A program made the translations under genes and the position numbers. DNA of 64,000 bases from Lujinxingia litoralis (GTDB lineage Bacteria > Myxococcota_A > Bradymonadia > Bradymonadales > Bradymonadaceae): the NCBI RefSeq assembly GCF_003260125.1, contig NZ_QHKO01000010.1, forward strand, positions 62,001 to 126,000, given 5' to 3'. This document shows, piece by piece, positions 16,072-29,438 of the stretch (positions are counted from its first letter, which is position 1; the number at the start of each line of letters is the position of its first letter). The notes beneath the pieces are model-generated. The model saw nothing but the letters and a program-made list of their open reading frames with translations. It was not told the origin of the DNA and did no database searches.

Positions 16072-18279
16072 ATGAACCGCATCGACAACTCCTCCTCTCC
16101 TCTCCCCCCAAGCACCGACGAATTTGTGGGCCCGCCCCTGCCCACCTGCACTCCGGTAACCAACGCCGCCTCTGAGGCGGCCACCGCCACACCCCCTCAA
16201 AACGACACCTGGGAGACCGACGCCTCGGAGAGCCCATCCCTCTTCGAGCGCGCCAAAAACGCCGCCACCGGCGGCCTGGAGCGCGCCCGCAATGCCCTGG
16301 GCAACCCGGGCTCGTTGACCCGTGAGGCTTTTGCGCCCGTGGTCGACTTCTTTGAGCCCTCCCCCTCCACCACCGAGGCCATCAGCAAGGCTCGCCAGGC
16401 CGTCGAAGAGACCGTCACCCGCGTCACCGAAAACCTCGACCCCGAGACCCTCGAGAAGACCGCGCAAACCCTGGCCGAGAACCCCGAGCTCTTCGTGCAA
16501 GCCATCGAAAGCTCCATCGACCAGGCCCAGGCCACCGTCGACGCCGCCCGCAGTCTGGGCAAAGACGCCCTCAGCACCTTTGCCACCACCGTCGAGCAGC
16601 GCTTCGACGACAAGGTCGATGAGGCCAAAACCAACCTCAAAGAAGTCCAAACTAACATTAACGACGCCGCCAAAACCCTTGGCCAGGCCCACGGCGCCAT
16701 CTCCGACGCCATCGACAAAAAGATCGATCAGGAGATCGCCGAGGCCAAAACCGCCATCAAAGAAGGCATCAAAGAGGGCGTGCAAGACGCGGTGGCGGCC
16801 TACAAGTCCTACGAGCTGGTCAACCGCGTCGTCGACTCCGCCATCGTCGGGGTCGGCTCGATCGCCGGCAACGCTGTGAGCACCACCATCAACGAGCTCG
16901 GCGGCGGCCTCGGAGAGTCCGTCGTTAAACATCGCGCCAGCATTGAAGCGGCGCTCACCCCCCTCAAAGCTGCCCACGACTGGATCGCAAGCCCCATCAG
17001 CCTCAGCGACGACAGCCTGGCCCAGATCGGCGCCAAACTTCTTGTCACACCTCTCTCGGGCTCACTCTTCGTCGCCGGCATCGCCCTCGACACCCTTGGC
17101 GCCCTCCCCGACATCGCCGAGGCGATGGTCAACGCAAAAGACGCGCTCCCCACGAAAGAGAACTTCAACAAGCTCGTCGACGACCTGCAGCCCGGCGAAA
17201 CCCGCGAGATCAGTGGCGAACTTCTCATCAAAGTCGCCGCCAGCCTCGGAGCCAGCGTCAGCTCGTCTCGCACCATCGAGGTCACCCGCGACGCCCAAAA
17301 CCCCAACTTCATCGAGCTCACCCTCAAAGACGCCGACGCCGGAGCCCTCGTCGTTGGAAAAAGCGTCCAGGATCAGGGCGCCTCCGTCGATGCCGGCCTC
17401 AAATACACCAATAGCGCCACCCTGCGCTTCGACACCCGCGATCCCGCCGACCTCAACCGCGCCCGCACCGCAACCACCGCCGCCTTCGTGCCCGTCGACC
17501 CCGACACGATCGGCAACGTCTTCGACAAAAACCTCGTCTCCGTGCGCCAGGAGTTGGCCTCCTCCGCCTCCGCCTCCGCCGCCCTGCCCACACTCCCCCT
17601 GGGCATCGATCTCGGCCTCACCCAATCCGTCGCCCGCGAACATATCCCTGACGACTACGTCCACATCGAACGCCTGGAGGTCGGCATCAAACAGGAAGCC
17701 TCCCTGGGCAAAGATCTTTTCCAACTTCCCCCCGACGTCTTCGCCTCCCTCTCCCAGAATGCCCCCGACGCCGTCTCCGGCACGCTCGCCGAAATCTTCG
17801 CCTCCCAGACCGGCGGGCAGGTGGGGCTCAAGGCTGGTCTCTCCGCCGAGGCCACCATGGCGGTAGAGTTCCACAACATCACCCCCCAGACCCTGGAGGT
17901 GGACCTCAAGCTCACCGGCGATCTGGCCGGCCCCGAGCATGAGCTTCACCTCAAGGTCACGCTCCACGATCTGCCCGAGCTCGCAAAAGCCCTCGACCGC
18001 ACCCCCGACGAGCTGGCCCGCGCCCTCAACGACGGCTCAACCACCCCGGCCGAGCTCTTCAACATCGTCGGCAAACCCGCCGAACATCTGGAGGTCAAAA
18101 TCACCCGCTCCAGCACCCAGTTCGAAGGCACAAAAATCGACGTGATGGGCCTCAAACTCAACAACGGCACCCGCCAGAAGACCGAAGAGGTTTGGAGCCA
18201 CTTCGGCGCCCGTGAGCCTGCCGCTCAAGCCGAGCTGGCCCCCTTTAGCGCCGCGAGCCATCAACACCTCTCGGTCTAG
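16072..18279 (+). CDS. Large protein of unknown function with amphipathic helical region
   Basis: 735 residues, no recognised family and no signal peptide. Residues 1-60 are low-complexity Ser/Pro/Thr. About 60-240 is long, charged, Ala-rich helix resembling coiled coil or LEA-type sequence (DEAKTNLKEVQTNIND, KKIDQEIAEAKTAIKEGI). About 245-345 contains two glycine-rich, weakly hydrophobic stretches (VDSAIVGVGSIAGNAV and LLVTPLSGSLFVAGIAL) that could insert into a membrane. The rest looks beta-rich (about 360-700). The ATG has CGGAG six bases upstream. Secretion without a Sec signal, as an effector or toxin, is possible but unsupported by neighbours. Confidence 0.85.
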   Translation: MNRIDNSSSPLPPSTDEFVGPPLPTCTPVTNAASEAATATPPQNDTWETDASESPSLFERAKNAATGGLERARNALGNPGSLTREAFAPVVDFFEPSPSTTEAISKARQAVEETVTRVTENLDPETLEKTAQTLAENPELFVQAIESSIDQAQATVDAARSLGKDALSTFATTVEQRFDDKVDEAKTNLKEVQTNINDAAKTLGQAHGAISDAIDKKIDQEIAEAKTAIKEGIKEGVQDAVAAYKSYELVNRVVDSAIVGVGSIAGNAVSTTINELGGGLGESVVKHRASIEAALTPLKAAHDWIASPISLSDDSLAQIGAKLLVTPLSGSLFVAGIALDTLGALPDIAEAMVNAKDALPTKENFNKLVDDLQPGETREISGELLIKVAASLGASVSSSRTIEVTRDAQNPNFIELTLKDADAGALVVGKSVQDQGASVDAGLKYTNSATLRFDTRDPADLNRARTATTAAFVPVDPDTIGNVFDKNLVSVRQELASSASASAALPTLPLGIDLGLTQSVAREHIPDDYVHIERLEVGIKQEASLGKDLFQLPPDVFASLSQNAPDAVSGTLAEIFASQTGGQVGLKAGLSAEATMAVEFHNITPQTLEVDLKLTGDLAGPEHELHLKVTLHDLPELAKALDRTPDELARALNDGSTTPAELFNIVGKPAEHLEVKITRSSTQFEGTKIDVMGLKLNNGTRQKTEEVWSHFGAREPAAQAELAPFSAASHQHLSV

Positions 18280-18306
18280 ATTCTCCACCCTGCGCGGCGC
18301 GCAACC

Positions 18307-18726
18307 TCAACCGAGGTTGTCCAACCCCATGCGCGCCGCGTAGGCTTTGACCGCTGCAACCGGCGCCCGAAAGGTCTCATCGCTGCCGATATTAAACACC
18401 ACCCCCTCAACGCGATCCTCCACCGCCACCAGGCGCTCCATCGACTCCCGCGGGTCCAACACCAGCAGCTGCACCGTCCCATCGGGCGCCGCCATCCCCA
18501 CCTGACGACTAAACTCCTTAATGCGCCGCACGTTGGTAAACGCCAGCAGCCAGGCTTCCTCCCCCAGCATCGTGACCATCGGCGTGGCCGGCCCCTCCTG
18601 ACGCGTCGATGGCAAAAAATACCACCCTTTGAGTAAAAACACCGCGCGCCAGAGCGCCTCGATATTCTCTGTGGTAGGCTCCCGCCGAGCACGCGCGACG
18701 TAGTCTCGTATTTCCAGTGCGGACAT
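18307..18726 (-). CDS. SseB-like small protein
   Basis: 139 residues, soluble. The order ALWRAVFLLKGWYFLP, a linker, TPMVTMLGEEAWLLAFTNVRRIKEFSRQ and LLVLDPRESMERL resembles the SseB N-terminal domain (a strand, an 'AFTS' edge and a helix), but similarity is weak and judged by eye. The start at 18726 has AGGGAG seven bases upstream. It is divergent from the Fe-S membrane protein gene and ends 28 bases from the convergent 735-aa gene. No function is assigned. Confidence 0.6.
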   Translation of the reverse strand: MSALEIRDYVARARREPTTENIEALWRAVFLLKGWYFLPSTRQEGPATPMVTMLGEEAWLLAFTNVRRIKEFSRQVGMAAPDGTVQLLVLDPRESMERLVAVEDRVEGVVFNIGSDETFRAPVAAVKAYAARMGLDNLG

Positions 18727-18775
18727 AGGCTCGCTCCCTGTGGTGTTCGCGCCTGCTGGCGCTGATGGCGCCTCT

Positions 18776-18804
18776 TCTATTGGCAACGCGCCTCCCTGCG
18801 TCAA
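18776..18804 (-). promoter_or_regulatory. Possible promoter of the SseB-like gene
   Basis: Reverse strand: -35 TTGACG (18804-18799), a 17-bp spacer, -10 AATAGA (18781-18776). The -35 is good and the -10 poor. Confidence 0.3.
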
Positions 18805-18837
18805 GTTCTACCGCCTTCCGTGTCGTAGGTACCCTCC

Positions 18838-20895
18838 ATGCTTTCTGCTCTCTGGCGGCTTTTGACCGCCCTCCTGGTCGCCTTCATCCTGGCGATTCCG
18901 CTTGCGTCCTCCACCGTACAGGCTCAAGACGCGCTCCACGCAGGCCATGCTCACGCCACTGCTCATGGGCACGCTGCAGCCGACCACCACGGCGACGAAG
19001 TCACCGAGTGGATCTGCCCGATGGAGTGCAACGACCTGCGTTTCGACGAATTCACCCAATGCCCCATCTGCGGCATGGACGTCGTCCCCCACAAGGTCAA
19101 ACGCGCCCCCCAACCGGCCTCCGAAGAGGTGCTGGAGTGGATCTGCCCGATGGAGTGCAACGACCTGCGCTTCGACGAATTCACCCAGTGCCCCATCTGC
19201 GGCATGGACGTCGTCCCGCATAAGGTGCAGCGGGTCGCAACCGGTGACGAAGCCATCTTCAGCGAGCTCGAAGAAGGCGCGTTCTTTGATCCCGACGCCC
19301 TGATGAGCCAGGCCGAAGTCATCGCCGATCGCCCCGAGCGAGCGCTGATGCCCGGCGTCCCCAACTGGATCTTCTATCTGGGCCTGGGCCTCCTCCTGGC
19401 CCTCTCCTGCGGACTTCTCCTGGCCCTGGGGGAGCCCACCCGCAACATGCAAAAGACCTCCAAACGCTGGGACTACCCCCGCTTTGAGCTCACGCGCCTG
19501 GCCTTCTTCAAATCCCTGGTCACCTGGCGCGGCTTCCAGCCCCTGGTGCAGATCCCGGTGGTCGCGCTCTTTATCCTGGTGATCGTCGCCGGACTCATCG
19601 GCTCTCAGGATCCCTCCCGCAACCTGGCCCCGGTACTCACCTGGAACATCTGGTGGATGGGCCTGATCTTCTTCGCGTTCTTCGCCGGCGAGGTCTGGTG
19701 CACGGTCTGCCCGTGGATGGCAGTGCCCGACTGGCTCAAACGCCTGAGCAAAAAACTCCCCGGCCGCGATCGCCCCCTGGGACTGGAGCGCTCCTGGCCC
19801 CGCGCCCTGCGCAACCTCTACCCGGCCATCGCCATGTTCATGGCGCTTACCTGGCTGGAACTCGCCTACGAAGCCCCCTACCGTCCCGCGCTCACCTCGG
19901 TGATGGGCCTGGCCATGGTCGCCATGGCCGCCGCCACCCTCTTTATCTTCGAGCGCAAGGGCTTCTGCCGCTACGTCTGCCCGGTGGGCCGCGTCACCGG
20001 CGCCTACGGCACCACCGGCATGCTTGAGATTCGCCGCCGCGACGCCCAGATCTGCAAATCCTGCCGGACCAAAGATTGCTTTCACGGCAACGAGCGCGGC
20101 CTGCCCTGCCCCACCGGCGAGTTTATGGGGGCGATGAACGAAAACAGCTACTGCACCATGTGCACCGAGTGCCTTAAAACCTGCCCGCACGACAACGTCG
20201 CCATCAACGTTCGCGCCCCCATCGCCGACCTCTTAGGCCCCCACCGAAAACGCCTCGATGAGGCCTGGCTTCTGCTGGCCATCTTCCTGGTCACGATCTT
20301 CCACGGCCTGGCCATGATCCCGCTCTGGACCCGGCAGACCGTCCCCCCGCTTCGCGACGCTCTCGAAGGCCTCCTGGGCACCGACCCGGGCTACCTGGTG
20401 GCCTTTACCCTCGGCATGGGGGCCTTCTTCATCGCCGCGGTCCTCCTCTACCTGGGCGCCTGCGGGCTCTCAAAATGGGCCAGCGGCAACGCCTTCTACC
20501 GACTGCGCGACTTCTTCATCGCCTACGCCTACCCCCTGCTCCCGGTGGCCCTGGCCTACCACCTGGCCCACAACGCACTGCACTTCTTCTACGAAGGCAG
20601 CAAACTTGTACGCCTGATAAGCGATCCCTTCGGCTGGGGCTGGGACCTCTTCGGCACCGCCAAAAGTCCGCTCACCATGCTGGTTCCCCTGGAAATCCTC
20701 TGGACCGCCCAGCTCACGCTGGTCGTGCTGGGTAACCTGGCCTCCATCTGGCTGGTCAACCGCGCCACCCACCGCATGTTCGGCAACCGCCGCCAGGCGC
20801 TTCGCGCCCTGGCACCCATTGCCATCTTCGCCCTGCTCTTAAGTGTGGCCGCACTCTGGCTGCTCTCCCAACCCATGGAAATGCGCACCGCCTGA
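18838..20895 (+). CDS. NapH/CcoG-like 4Fe-4S membrane protein with two metal-binding modules
   Basis: 685 residues. Signal peptide (1-27); a His-rich stretch (HAGHAHATAHGHAAADHHG); then two nearly identical modules at about 58-85 and 100-127 with the pattern WICPMEC...CPICGMDVVPHKV, the signature of small heavy-metal-binding domains. Several membrane helices follow. Polyferredoxin motifs are CTVCPW, CRYVCPVGR, CKSCRTKDC and CTMCTECLKTCPHD (about 404-452), then more helices. Family knowledge points to quinol oxidation or electron transfer, as in NapH, NosR and CcoG. The metal modules suggest copper or another soft metal. No nap, nos or ccoNOP genes are in the window. Confidence 0.85.
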   Translation: MLSALWRLLTALLVAFILAIPLASSTVQAQDALHAGHAHATAHGHAAADHHGDEVTEWICPMECNDLRFDEFTQCPICGMDVVPHKVKRAPQPASEEVLEWICPMECNDLRFDEFTQCPICGMDVVPHKVQRVATGDEAIFSELEEGAFFDPDALMSQAEVIADRPERALMPGVPNWIFYLGLGLLLALSCGLLLALGEPTRNMQKTSKRWDYPRFELTRLAFFKSLVTWRGFQPLVQIPVVALFILVIVAGLIGSQDPSRNLAPVLTWNIWWMGLIFFAFFAGEVWCTVCPWMAVPDWLKRLSKKLPGRDRPLGLERSWPRALRNLYPAIAMFMALTWLELAYEAPYRPALTSVMGLAMVAMAAATLFIFERKGFCRYVCPVGRVTGAYGTTGMLEIRRRDAQICKSCRTKDCFHGNERGLPCPTGEFMGAMNENSYCTMCTECLKTCPHDNVAINVRAPIADLLGPHRKRLDEAWLLLAIFLVTIFHGLAMIPLWTRQTVPPLRDALEGLLGTDPGYLVAFTLGMGAFFIAAVLLYLGACGLSKWASGNAFYRLRDFFIAYAYPLLPVALAYHLAHNALHFFYEGSKLVRLISDPFGWGWDLFGTAKSPLTMLVPLEILWTAQLTLVVLGNLASIWLVNRATHRMFGNRRQALRALAPIAIFALLLSVAALWLLSQPMEMRTA
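19011..19220. repeat. Intragenic duplication encoding the twin metal-binding modules
   Basis: About 84 bases at 19011-19094 recur at 19137-19220, offset 126 bp, with only a few silent differences. The encoded CPMEC/CPICGMD modules are identical in sequence. This indicates a recent tandem duplication of a 42-codon unit (module plus linker) or ongoing homogenisation. Confidence 0.85.
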
Positions 20896-21046
20896 ACCCG
20901 ATAAAATCGCGCTGGCTTTTTGCCCATAGCCGCGAAATAACTTCGGCTCACCCCTCGGCTGTGCGAGACGATGGCCCCTCGCACCTCCCGGATGTCCCTT
21001 TCTCCTCTGCCCGCACGATGCGCCCCCACCCGGGCGCAGACTCGCT

Positions 21047-22300
21047 ATGACCTCCCAGCCTCCCACAGATGAGCCTCGGAACCCCGAAGGCCAGCCCCCC
21101 TCCGACGTATCCCCGAGCTCCGAGCAGCTGCCCGCCGGTCTCTGGGAGGCCTTCCGCGACGTTCACGCCATGCGCGCGGCCCTGGTCCTGCTCGCGCTGG
21201 CCGCCACCATCGCCATGCTGAGCTTCGCCAAAACGATCCTCATCCCGATCGTGCTGGCCTTCTTCCTCAGCTACGTCCTGGGCCCCTTCGTCACCGCCCT
21301 GATGCGCGTACGCCTGCCCGGCACCCGCCTCTCCCTGCCTCGCGGCGCCGCCGCCCTGGTCGTCGTCGTGCTCGCCGTGGCCATGACCGGCGTGGTCGGC
21401 ACCTTCATCGGCGATCAGGTCCGCCGCCTGGCCCTGGAAGTGCCCAACTACCAGGAACGCCTGGTCGACAACATCACCGAACTGCGCAGCTCCATCACCG
21501 AGCTGCAACTCCGCGTGGAAAACTCTCTGGAGCCCTTCCGCCGCGAAGGCGACGAGATCGCCCCCGCCCAACCCCCGGTCGATGAAGACCAGCGCGACGT
21601 CACCGCCGAACGCGTCCAGGTCTTCCTCCAACAGGGCGGAAGCGACTTCTGGGGCACCACCTCCTCGTTTATCGCCGGGGGCCTGACCAGCTTCTTTGGC
21701 ATCGTCGCCCAGGCCCTGATGTGCATCTTCGTCCTCGTCTTCGTCCTGGCCCAGGGCCCCCGGATGCGCGAGCGCGTGCTCGAAGCCGTGGGCGATGGCC
21801 CCCGCAACCGCCAGGCCATCAACATCATCCTGCGCAACGTCAACGAAGACGTGCAGCGCTACCTCTTCAACCGCTTCGCCACCAACACCTGCGTGGCCAT
21901 CATCACCGGCACCGCCCTCTACCTCTACGGGCTCGACTTCGCCTTTTTGCTCGGCATCCTGGCCGGCCTCTTCAACTTCATCCCCTACGTCGGCCCCATC
22001 ATCGGCACGATCTTCCCGGCCACCATCGCCTACATGCAGTTCGGTGAACTCTCGGATGTGCTCTGGTGCGCGCTGATCTACGGCAGCATCACCGGCCTGG
22101 AGGGCAACCTGGTCACCCCCTTTGTCATCGGCCGACACCTCAAGCTCAACAGCCTGGCCGTGCTCCTCTCGGCGATCTTCTGGGGCTGGATCTGGGGCGC
22201 CCCCGGCCTCCTCCTGGCCATCCCCATCGTCGCCACCCTGAAATCCGTCTCCGAAAACCTCGACTCCCTGCGCCCCCTGGCGGCCTTCCTGCGCGGATAA
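21047..22300 (+). CDS. AI-2E family transporter (PerM/YdiK type)
   Basis: 417 residues. Hydrophobic segments are arranged as in the family: a pair near 45-85 (ALVLLALAATIAMLSFA, ILIPIVLAFFLSYVLGPF), one near 100-125, a long soluble insertion (about 130-200), then four or five helices after about 205 (FGIVAQALMCIFVLVFVLAQG, FAFLLGILAGLFNFIPYVGPIIG, LAVLLSAIFWGWIWG). The FNFIPYVGPIIG motif is diagnostic. It is an inner-membrane permease; true substrates in this family vary (autoinducer-2 export, Na+/H+ exchange) and are not visible here. Confidence 0.9.
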   Translation: MTSQPPTDEPRNPEGQPPSDVSPSSEQLPAGLWEAFRDVHAMRAALVLLALAATIAMLSFAKTILIPIVLAFFLSYVLGPFVTALMRVRLPGTRLSLPRGAAALVVVVLAVAMTGVVGTFIGDQVRRLALEVPNYQERLVDNITELRSSITELQLRVENSLEPFRREGDEIAPAQPPVDEDQRDVTAERVQVFLQQGGSDFWGTTSSFIAGGLTSFFGIVAQALMCIFVLVFVLAQGPRMRERVLEAVGDGPRNRQAINIILRNVNEDVQRYLFNRFATNTCVAIITGTALYLYGLDFAFLLGILAGLFNFIPYVGPIIGTIFPATIAYMQFGELSDVLWCALIYGSITGLEGNLVTPFVIGRHLKLNSLAVLLSAIFWGWIWGAPGLLLAIPIVATLKSVSENLDSLRPLAAFLRG

Positions 22301-22313
22301 CCCCGCCGCACAG

Positions 22314-22342
22314 TTGCCCCGCCCTCCTCCTGGCCCTACAAT
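22314..22342 (+). promoter_or_regulatory. Sigma-70-type promoter for the Ser/Thr kinase gene
   Basis: TTGCCC (22314-22319), a 17-bp spacer and TACAAT (22337-22342, 5 of 6). It lies about 50 bases before the ATG at 22391. Confidence 0.55.
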
Positions 22343-22390
22343 CGCGCCTCCTCATCCTTCGGACTGCCCCGCCAGCCTCGGGAGCGCGCG

Positions 22391-23827
22391 ATGCTTACCC
22401 TTCAAGACGGCCGCTACCACTGCACCGAGCTCCTGGGAGAGGGCTCCATGGGCCGCACTTTCCTGGCTGACGACACCCGCTCCGGCCAGAAAGTCGCCGT
22501 CAAAGCTCTCTATCCCTCGCGCCTGGCCACCCTCAAAGACTTTGAGCTCTTTGAGCGCGAGGCCCACGTCCTCCAGCGCCTGGACCACCCGCAGGTGCCC
22601 GCCTACATCGACGCCTTCTCCGAAGGCCACGGCGACGCCCTCTGCTACTACATCGTCCAGGCCTACGCCCCGGGCCACAACCTGCGCGAGTTCCTCGATC
22701 GCGGCGAACGCTTTGACCAGGAGCGCCTCCTCGACCTGATGATCCAGCTCGCCGAAATCCTGGCCTACCTCCACTCCCAGGAGCCCGGGGTCGTCCACCG
22801 CGACCTCAAACCGGCCAACATCATCCTGTGCCACCAGGGCAAAATCCCCACTCTGGTCGACTTCGGGGCAGTGCGCGAGGTCGTGCGCCTGACCATGGGG
22901 GGCGGCTCTACCATCATCGGCACCTTCGGCTACATGCCCCCCGAACAGCTGATGGGACGCGCCCTCCCGGCCACCGATCTCTACGCCCTGGGCATCACCT
23001 CGCTGGAGTGCCTCACTCGCCGCACCCCCTCCGATCTCCACGGCGAAGATGCCGCCGCCATGATCGACGCCCTCAACGACATCTCCCTCGACCTGCGCCG
23101 CGTCCTACGCCGACTCTGCGCCCCGAAAGTCGAAGATCGCTACCCCTCGGCCACAAGCCTGCTCCAGGACCTGAAGCAACTCCGCAGCGCTCAGACCCTC
23201 ATCCACATCGACCGCCTGGAGCGCGACATCGCCCGCCGCCAGCTCGAACGCGAAAAGGCCCTGGTCAACGCCACCGGCACCGCTGTGACCTTCCTGGCCG
23301 GCCTGATCGCCTTTGTCATCCTCGGCGCCAGCTTTCTCGGCCTGATCCTGACCCTTCGCTCCCTGCTCAACTCCGTGGCCGTCCCCACCAGCGCCACGCT
23401 GGCCCTCAGCATCCTCGGCCTCCTGGTACCCCTGCTCATCCTGAGCACCCGCTACATCCAGAGCTCCTGGAACGCCCCCCCGCCCGGCTGGCTTCGCACC
23501 CCCGGCGTCATCTCCGGCTTTGATACCCTCAGCCTCGCCGAATCCGAGCAGCTCCTCGTCAACCTGAGCTACTCCTTCGAACACCGTGGCCAAACCCTCG
23601 ACTATCAGGCCCATGCCGCCACAGCCCCCTTCTCACTCTTCACCCAGAGCTCTTCGCTGCCCGACAAACTCCAACGCCTCAACCAGCACAAAGGCACCTC
23701 CTTCGACATCTTTGTCGACCCGACCAATCCCCACAACCATATCGCCATCGAAGTCCTCAACGCCGAGATGGAATATCTCGAACCGATCCACCACTTCGAC
23801 CCTGAACACCCCCATCACCCGGCCTGA
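22391..23827 (+). CDS. Membrane-anchored Ser/Thr protein kinase with DUF3592-like tail
   Basis: 478 residues. The kinase domain (about 1-260) is complete: glycine loop GEGSMGRTF, VAVKAL lysine, HRDLKPANIIL catalytic loop, VDFGAVRE and GTFGYMPPEQLMG. Two membrane helices follow (VTFLAGLIAFVILGASFLGL and LALSILGLLVPLLILS), near 290 and 340. The last 110 residues (VNLSYSFEHRGQTLDYQ ... FDIFVDPTNPHNHIAIEV) resemble DUF3592, a small beta domain. The kinase would face the cytoplasm. It sits directly upstream of the receiver/DUF4388/TPR gene, a plausible partner. Confidence 0.92.
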   Translation: MLTLQDGRYHCTELLGEGSMGRTFLADDTRSGQKVAVKALYPSRLATLKDFELFEREAHVLQRLDHPQVPAYIDAFSEGHGDALCYYIVQAYAPGHNLREFLDRGERFDQERLLDLMIQLAEILAYLHSQEPGVVHRDLKPANIILCHQGKIPTLVDFGAVREVVRLTMGGGSTIIGTFGYMPPEQLMGRALPATDLYALGITSLECLTRRTPSDLHGEDAAAMIDALNDISLDLRRVLRRLCAPKVEDRYPSATSLLQDLKQLRSAQTLIHIDRLERDIARRQLEREKALVNATGTAVTFLAGLIAFVILGASFLGLILTLRSLLNSVAVPTSATLALSILGLLVPLLILSTRYIQSSWNAPPPGWLRTPGVISGFDTLSLAESEQLLVNLSYSFEHRGQTLDYQAHAATAPFSLFTQSSSLPDKLQRLNQHKGTSFDIFVDPTNPHNHIAIEVLNAEMEYLEPIHHFDPEHPHHPA

Positions 23828-23857
23828 GCACCGAGCGGCCCATCACCGCAGGTGGCC

Positions 23858-27963
<4,106 letters not shown>

Positions 27964-28016
27964 GACTCACTCTCCTCCACGCCCCTCAAGGGGCACGCGC
28001 TCCACAGGCTCCATCC

Positions 28017-29069
28017 ATGTTGGTGATGACCATTGAGTCGAGCTGCGACGAAACCTCCGTCGCGCTCATCGAAGACGGCAAGCGCATCCTGGCCAATGCC
28101 GTCGCCAGCCAGATCCCGATCCACCGACGCTACGGCGGGGTGGTCCCGGAATTGGCCAGCCGCAACCACATCCGCGACATTCATCAGGTGCTCAACGAAG
28201 CCCTCGACACCGCCGGACTCACTCTCCAGGACGTCGAGGGCATCGGCGTAACCGCCGGACCCGGCCTGGTCGGCAGCCTCCTGGTCGGCATTGAAACCGC
28301 CCGCGCCCTGGCCTTCGCGTTGGACAAACCCTGCGTGGGGCTCAACCACCTGGAGGGCCACCTCACCGCCGTGCTTCTGGAGGGCGACCGGGTCCAAAAC
28401 CCGACCTTCCCCTACCTGGGGCTCATCGTCAGTGGCGGTCACACCGATCTCTACGTGGTCCGCGGGCTCGGCGACTACGAACTTTTGGGCCGCACCCGCG
28501 ACGACGCCGCCGGGGAAGCCTTCGACAAAGTCGCCAAAATGCTCGGTCAGCCCTACCCGGGCGGCGTGGCCATCGATCGCCTCGCCAGCACCGGCAACCC
28601 CAAAGCCCTCGACTTCCCTCGCCCCATGTGGACCCGGAAAAATCTGGACTTCTCCTTCTCGGGCCTGAAAACCGCTGTCGCCCAGCATCTCGACGCACAC
28701 GGCATCCCCGAAGGACAAGCCTTAAGCGACCTCTGCGCCTCATTTCAGGAAGCGATCGTCGACGTCCTCCTGATGAAAGCCCTGACCGCCTGCAAGGCCC
28801 ACAACCTCACCCGCCTGGTCCTCTCCGGCGGCGTGGCCTGCAACAGCCGACTGCGCACGCGCGCCGCGCAAGACTGCAACGCCCAAAACGTCGAGCTCTT
28901 TGTCGCTCCCCCCACCTTATGCACCGATAACGCCGCAATGCTCGGCCCGATCGCCGAGCATTACCTGCGCCAGGAAGGCTCAACCCACTTTGTGGGCCAT
29001 GCGATCCGTGCTCAATCCAACATGCCCCTGGGACAGACCGAACGCGCCCCCGCCCGCACGCATCGCTAA
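28017..29069 (+). CDS. tsaD: tRNA N6-threonylcarbamoyladenosine transferase TsaD
   Basis: 350 residues. Characteristic words are IESSCDETSVAL, VVPELASRNH, the metal-binding HLEGH, LIVSGGHTDLY, DDAAGEAFDKVAK and LSGGVACNSRLR. It transfers threonylcarbamoyl to A37 of ANN-decoding tRNAs with TsaB and TsaE, which are not in this window. ATGs at 28017 and 28026 are both possible; no strong ribosome site distinguishes them. The stop of the preceding gene is 53 bases upstream. Confidence 0.96.
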   Translation: MLVMTIESSCDETSVALIEDGKRILANAVASQIPIHRRYGGVVPELASRNHIRDIHQVLNEALDTAGLTLQDVEGIGVTAGPGLVGSLLVGIETARALAFALDKPCVGLNHLEGHLTAVLLEGDRVQNPTFPYLGLIVSGGHTDLYVVRGLGDYELLGRTRDDAAGEAFDKVAKMLGQPYPGGVAIDRLASTGNPKALDFPRPMWTRKNLDFSFSGLKTAVAQHLDAHGIPEGQALSDLCASFQEAIVDVLLMKALTACKAHNLTRLVLSGGVACNSRLRTRAAQDCNAQNVELFVAPPTLCTDNAAMLGPIAEHYLRQEGSTHFVGHAIRAQSNMPLGQTERAPARTHR

Positions 29070-29089
29070 CGCCACGACTGGAGTCCTGT

Positions 29090-29389
29090 GTGACCGCTCA
29101 ATCCCCCCAACTCCTCGACGCCCTGATTCGTCACGACCGGGTCAAAGCCCTGATGCTCATCGACGAAAAGGGCACCCCACTGGCGACCCGCGGCCAGGCC
29201 CATGCCATGCGCTCCGGCGCCGATGAGGCCACCGTCCTCACCAACCTGAACCAGCCCCGGAGCCGTGAATGCGTCTACATCAAACGCCACGGCCATCACT
29301 ATTTTCTGATCGTCATCTTCGAGGAGAACGTCGACTTCGAAACCCTGAAAAGGGATATCGACGCCACCATCACCGCGCACCAGGCCTGA
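29090..29389 (+). CDS. Small conserved-looking protein, possible roadblock/LC7-like fold
   Basis: 99 residues from a GTG with GGAG six bases before it. The pattern RVKALMLIDEKGTPLATRG, then SRECVYIKRHGHHYFLIVIFEENVDFETLKRDIDATI fits the helix-strand order of roadblock/LC7 proteins (a 'LIDxxG' strand start and late hydrophobic strands), which regulate small GTPases. The resemblance is weak. It starts 20 bases after tsaD and probably shares its transcript. Confidence 0.6.
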   Translation: MTAQSPQLLDALIRHDRVKALMLIDEKGTPLATRGQAHAMRSGADEATVLTNLNQPRSRECVYIKRHGHHYFLIVIFEENVDFETLKRDIDATITAHQA

Positions 29390-29438
29390 ACTCAACCCCT
29401 GTCCCGGCGTGGCCCCCCGGTACACGCGCTTCAGCGCC

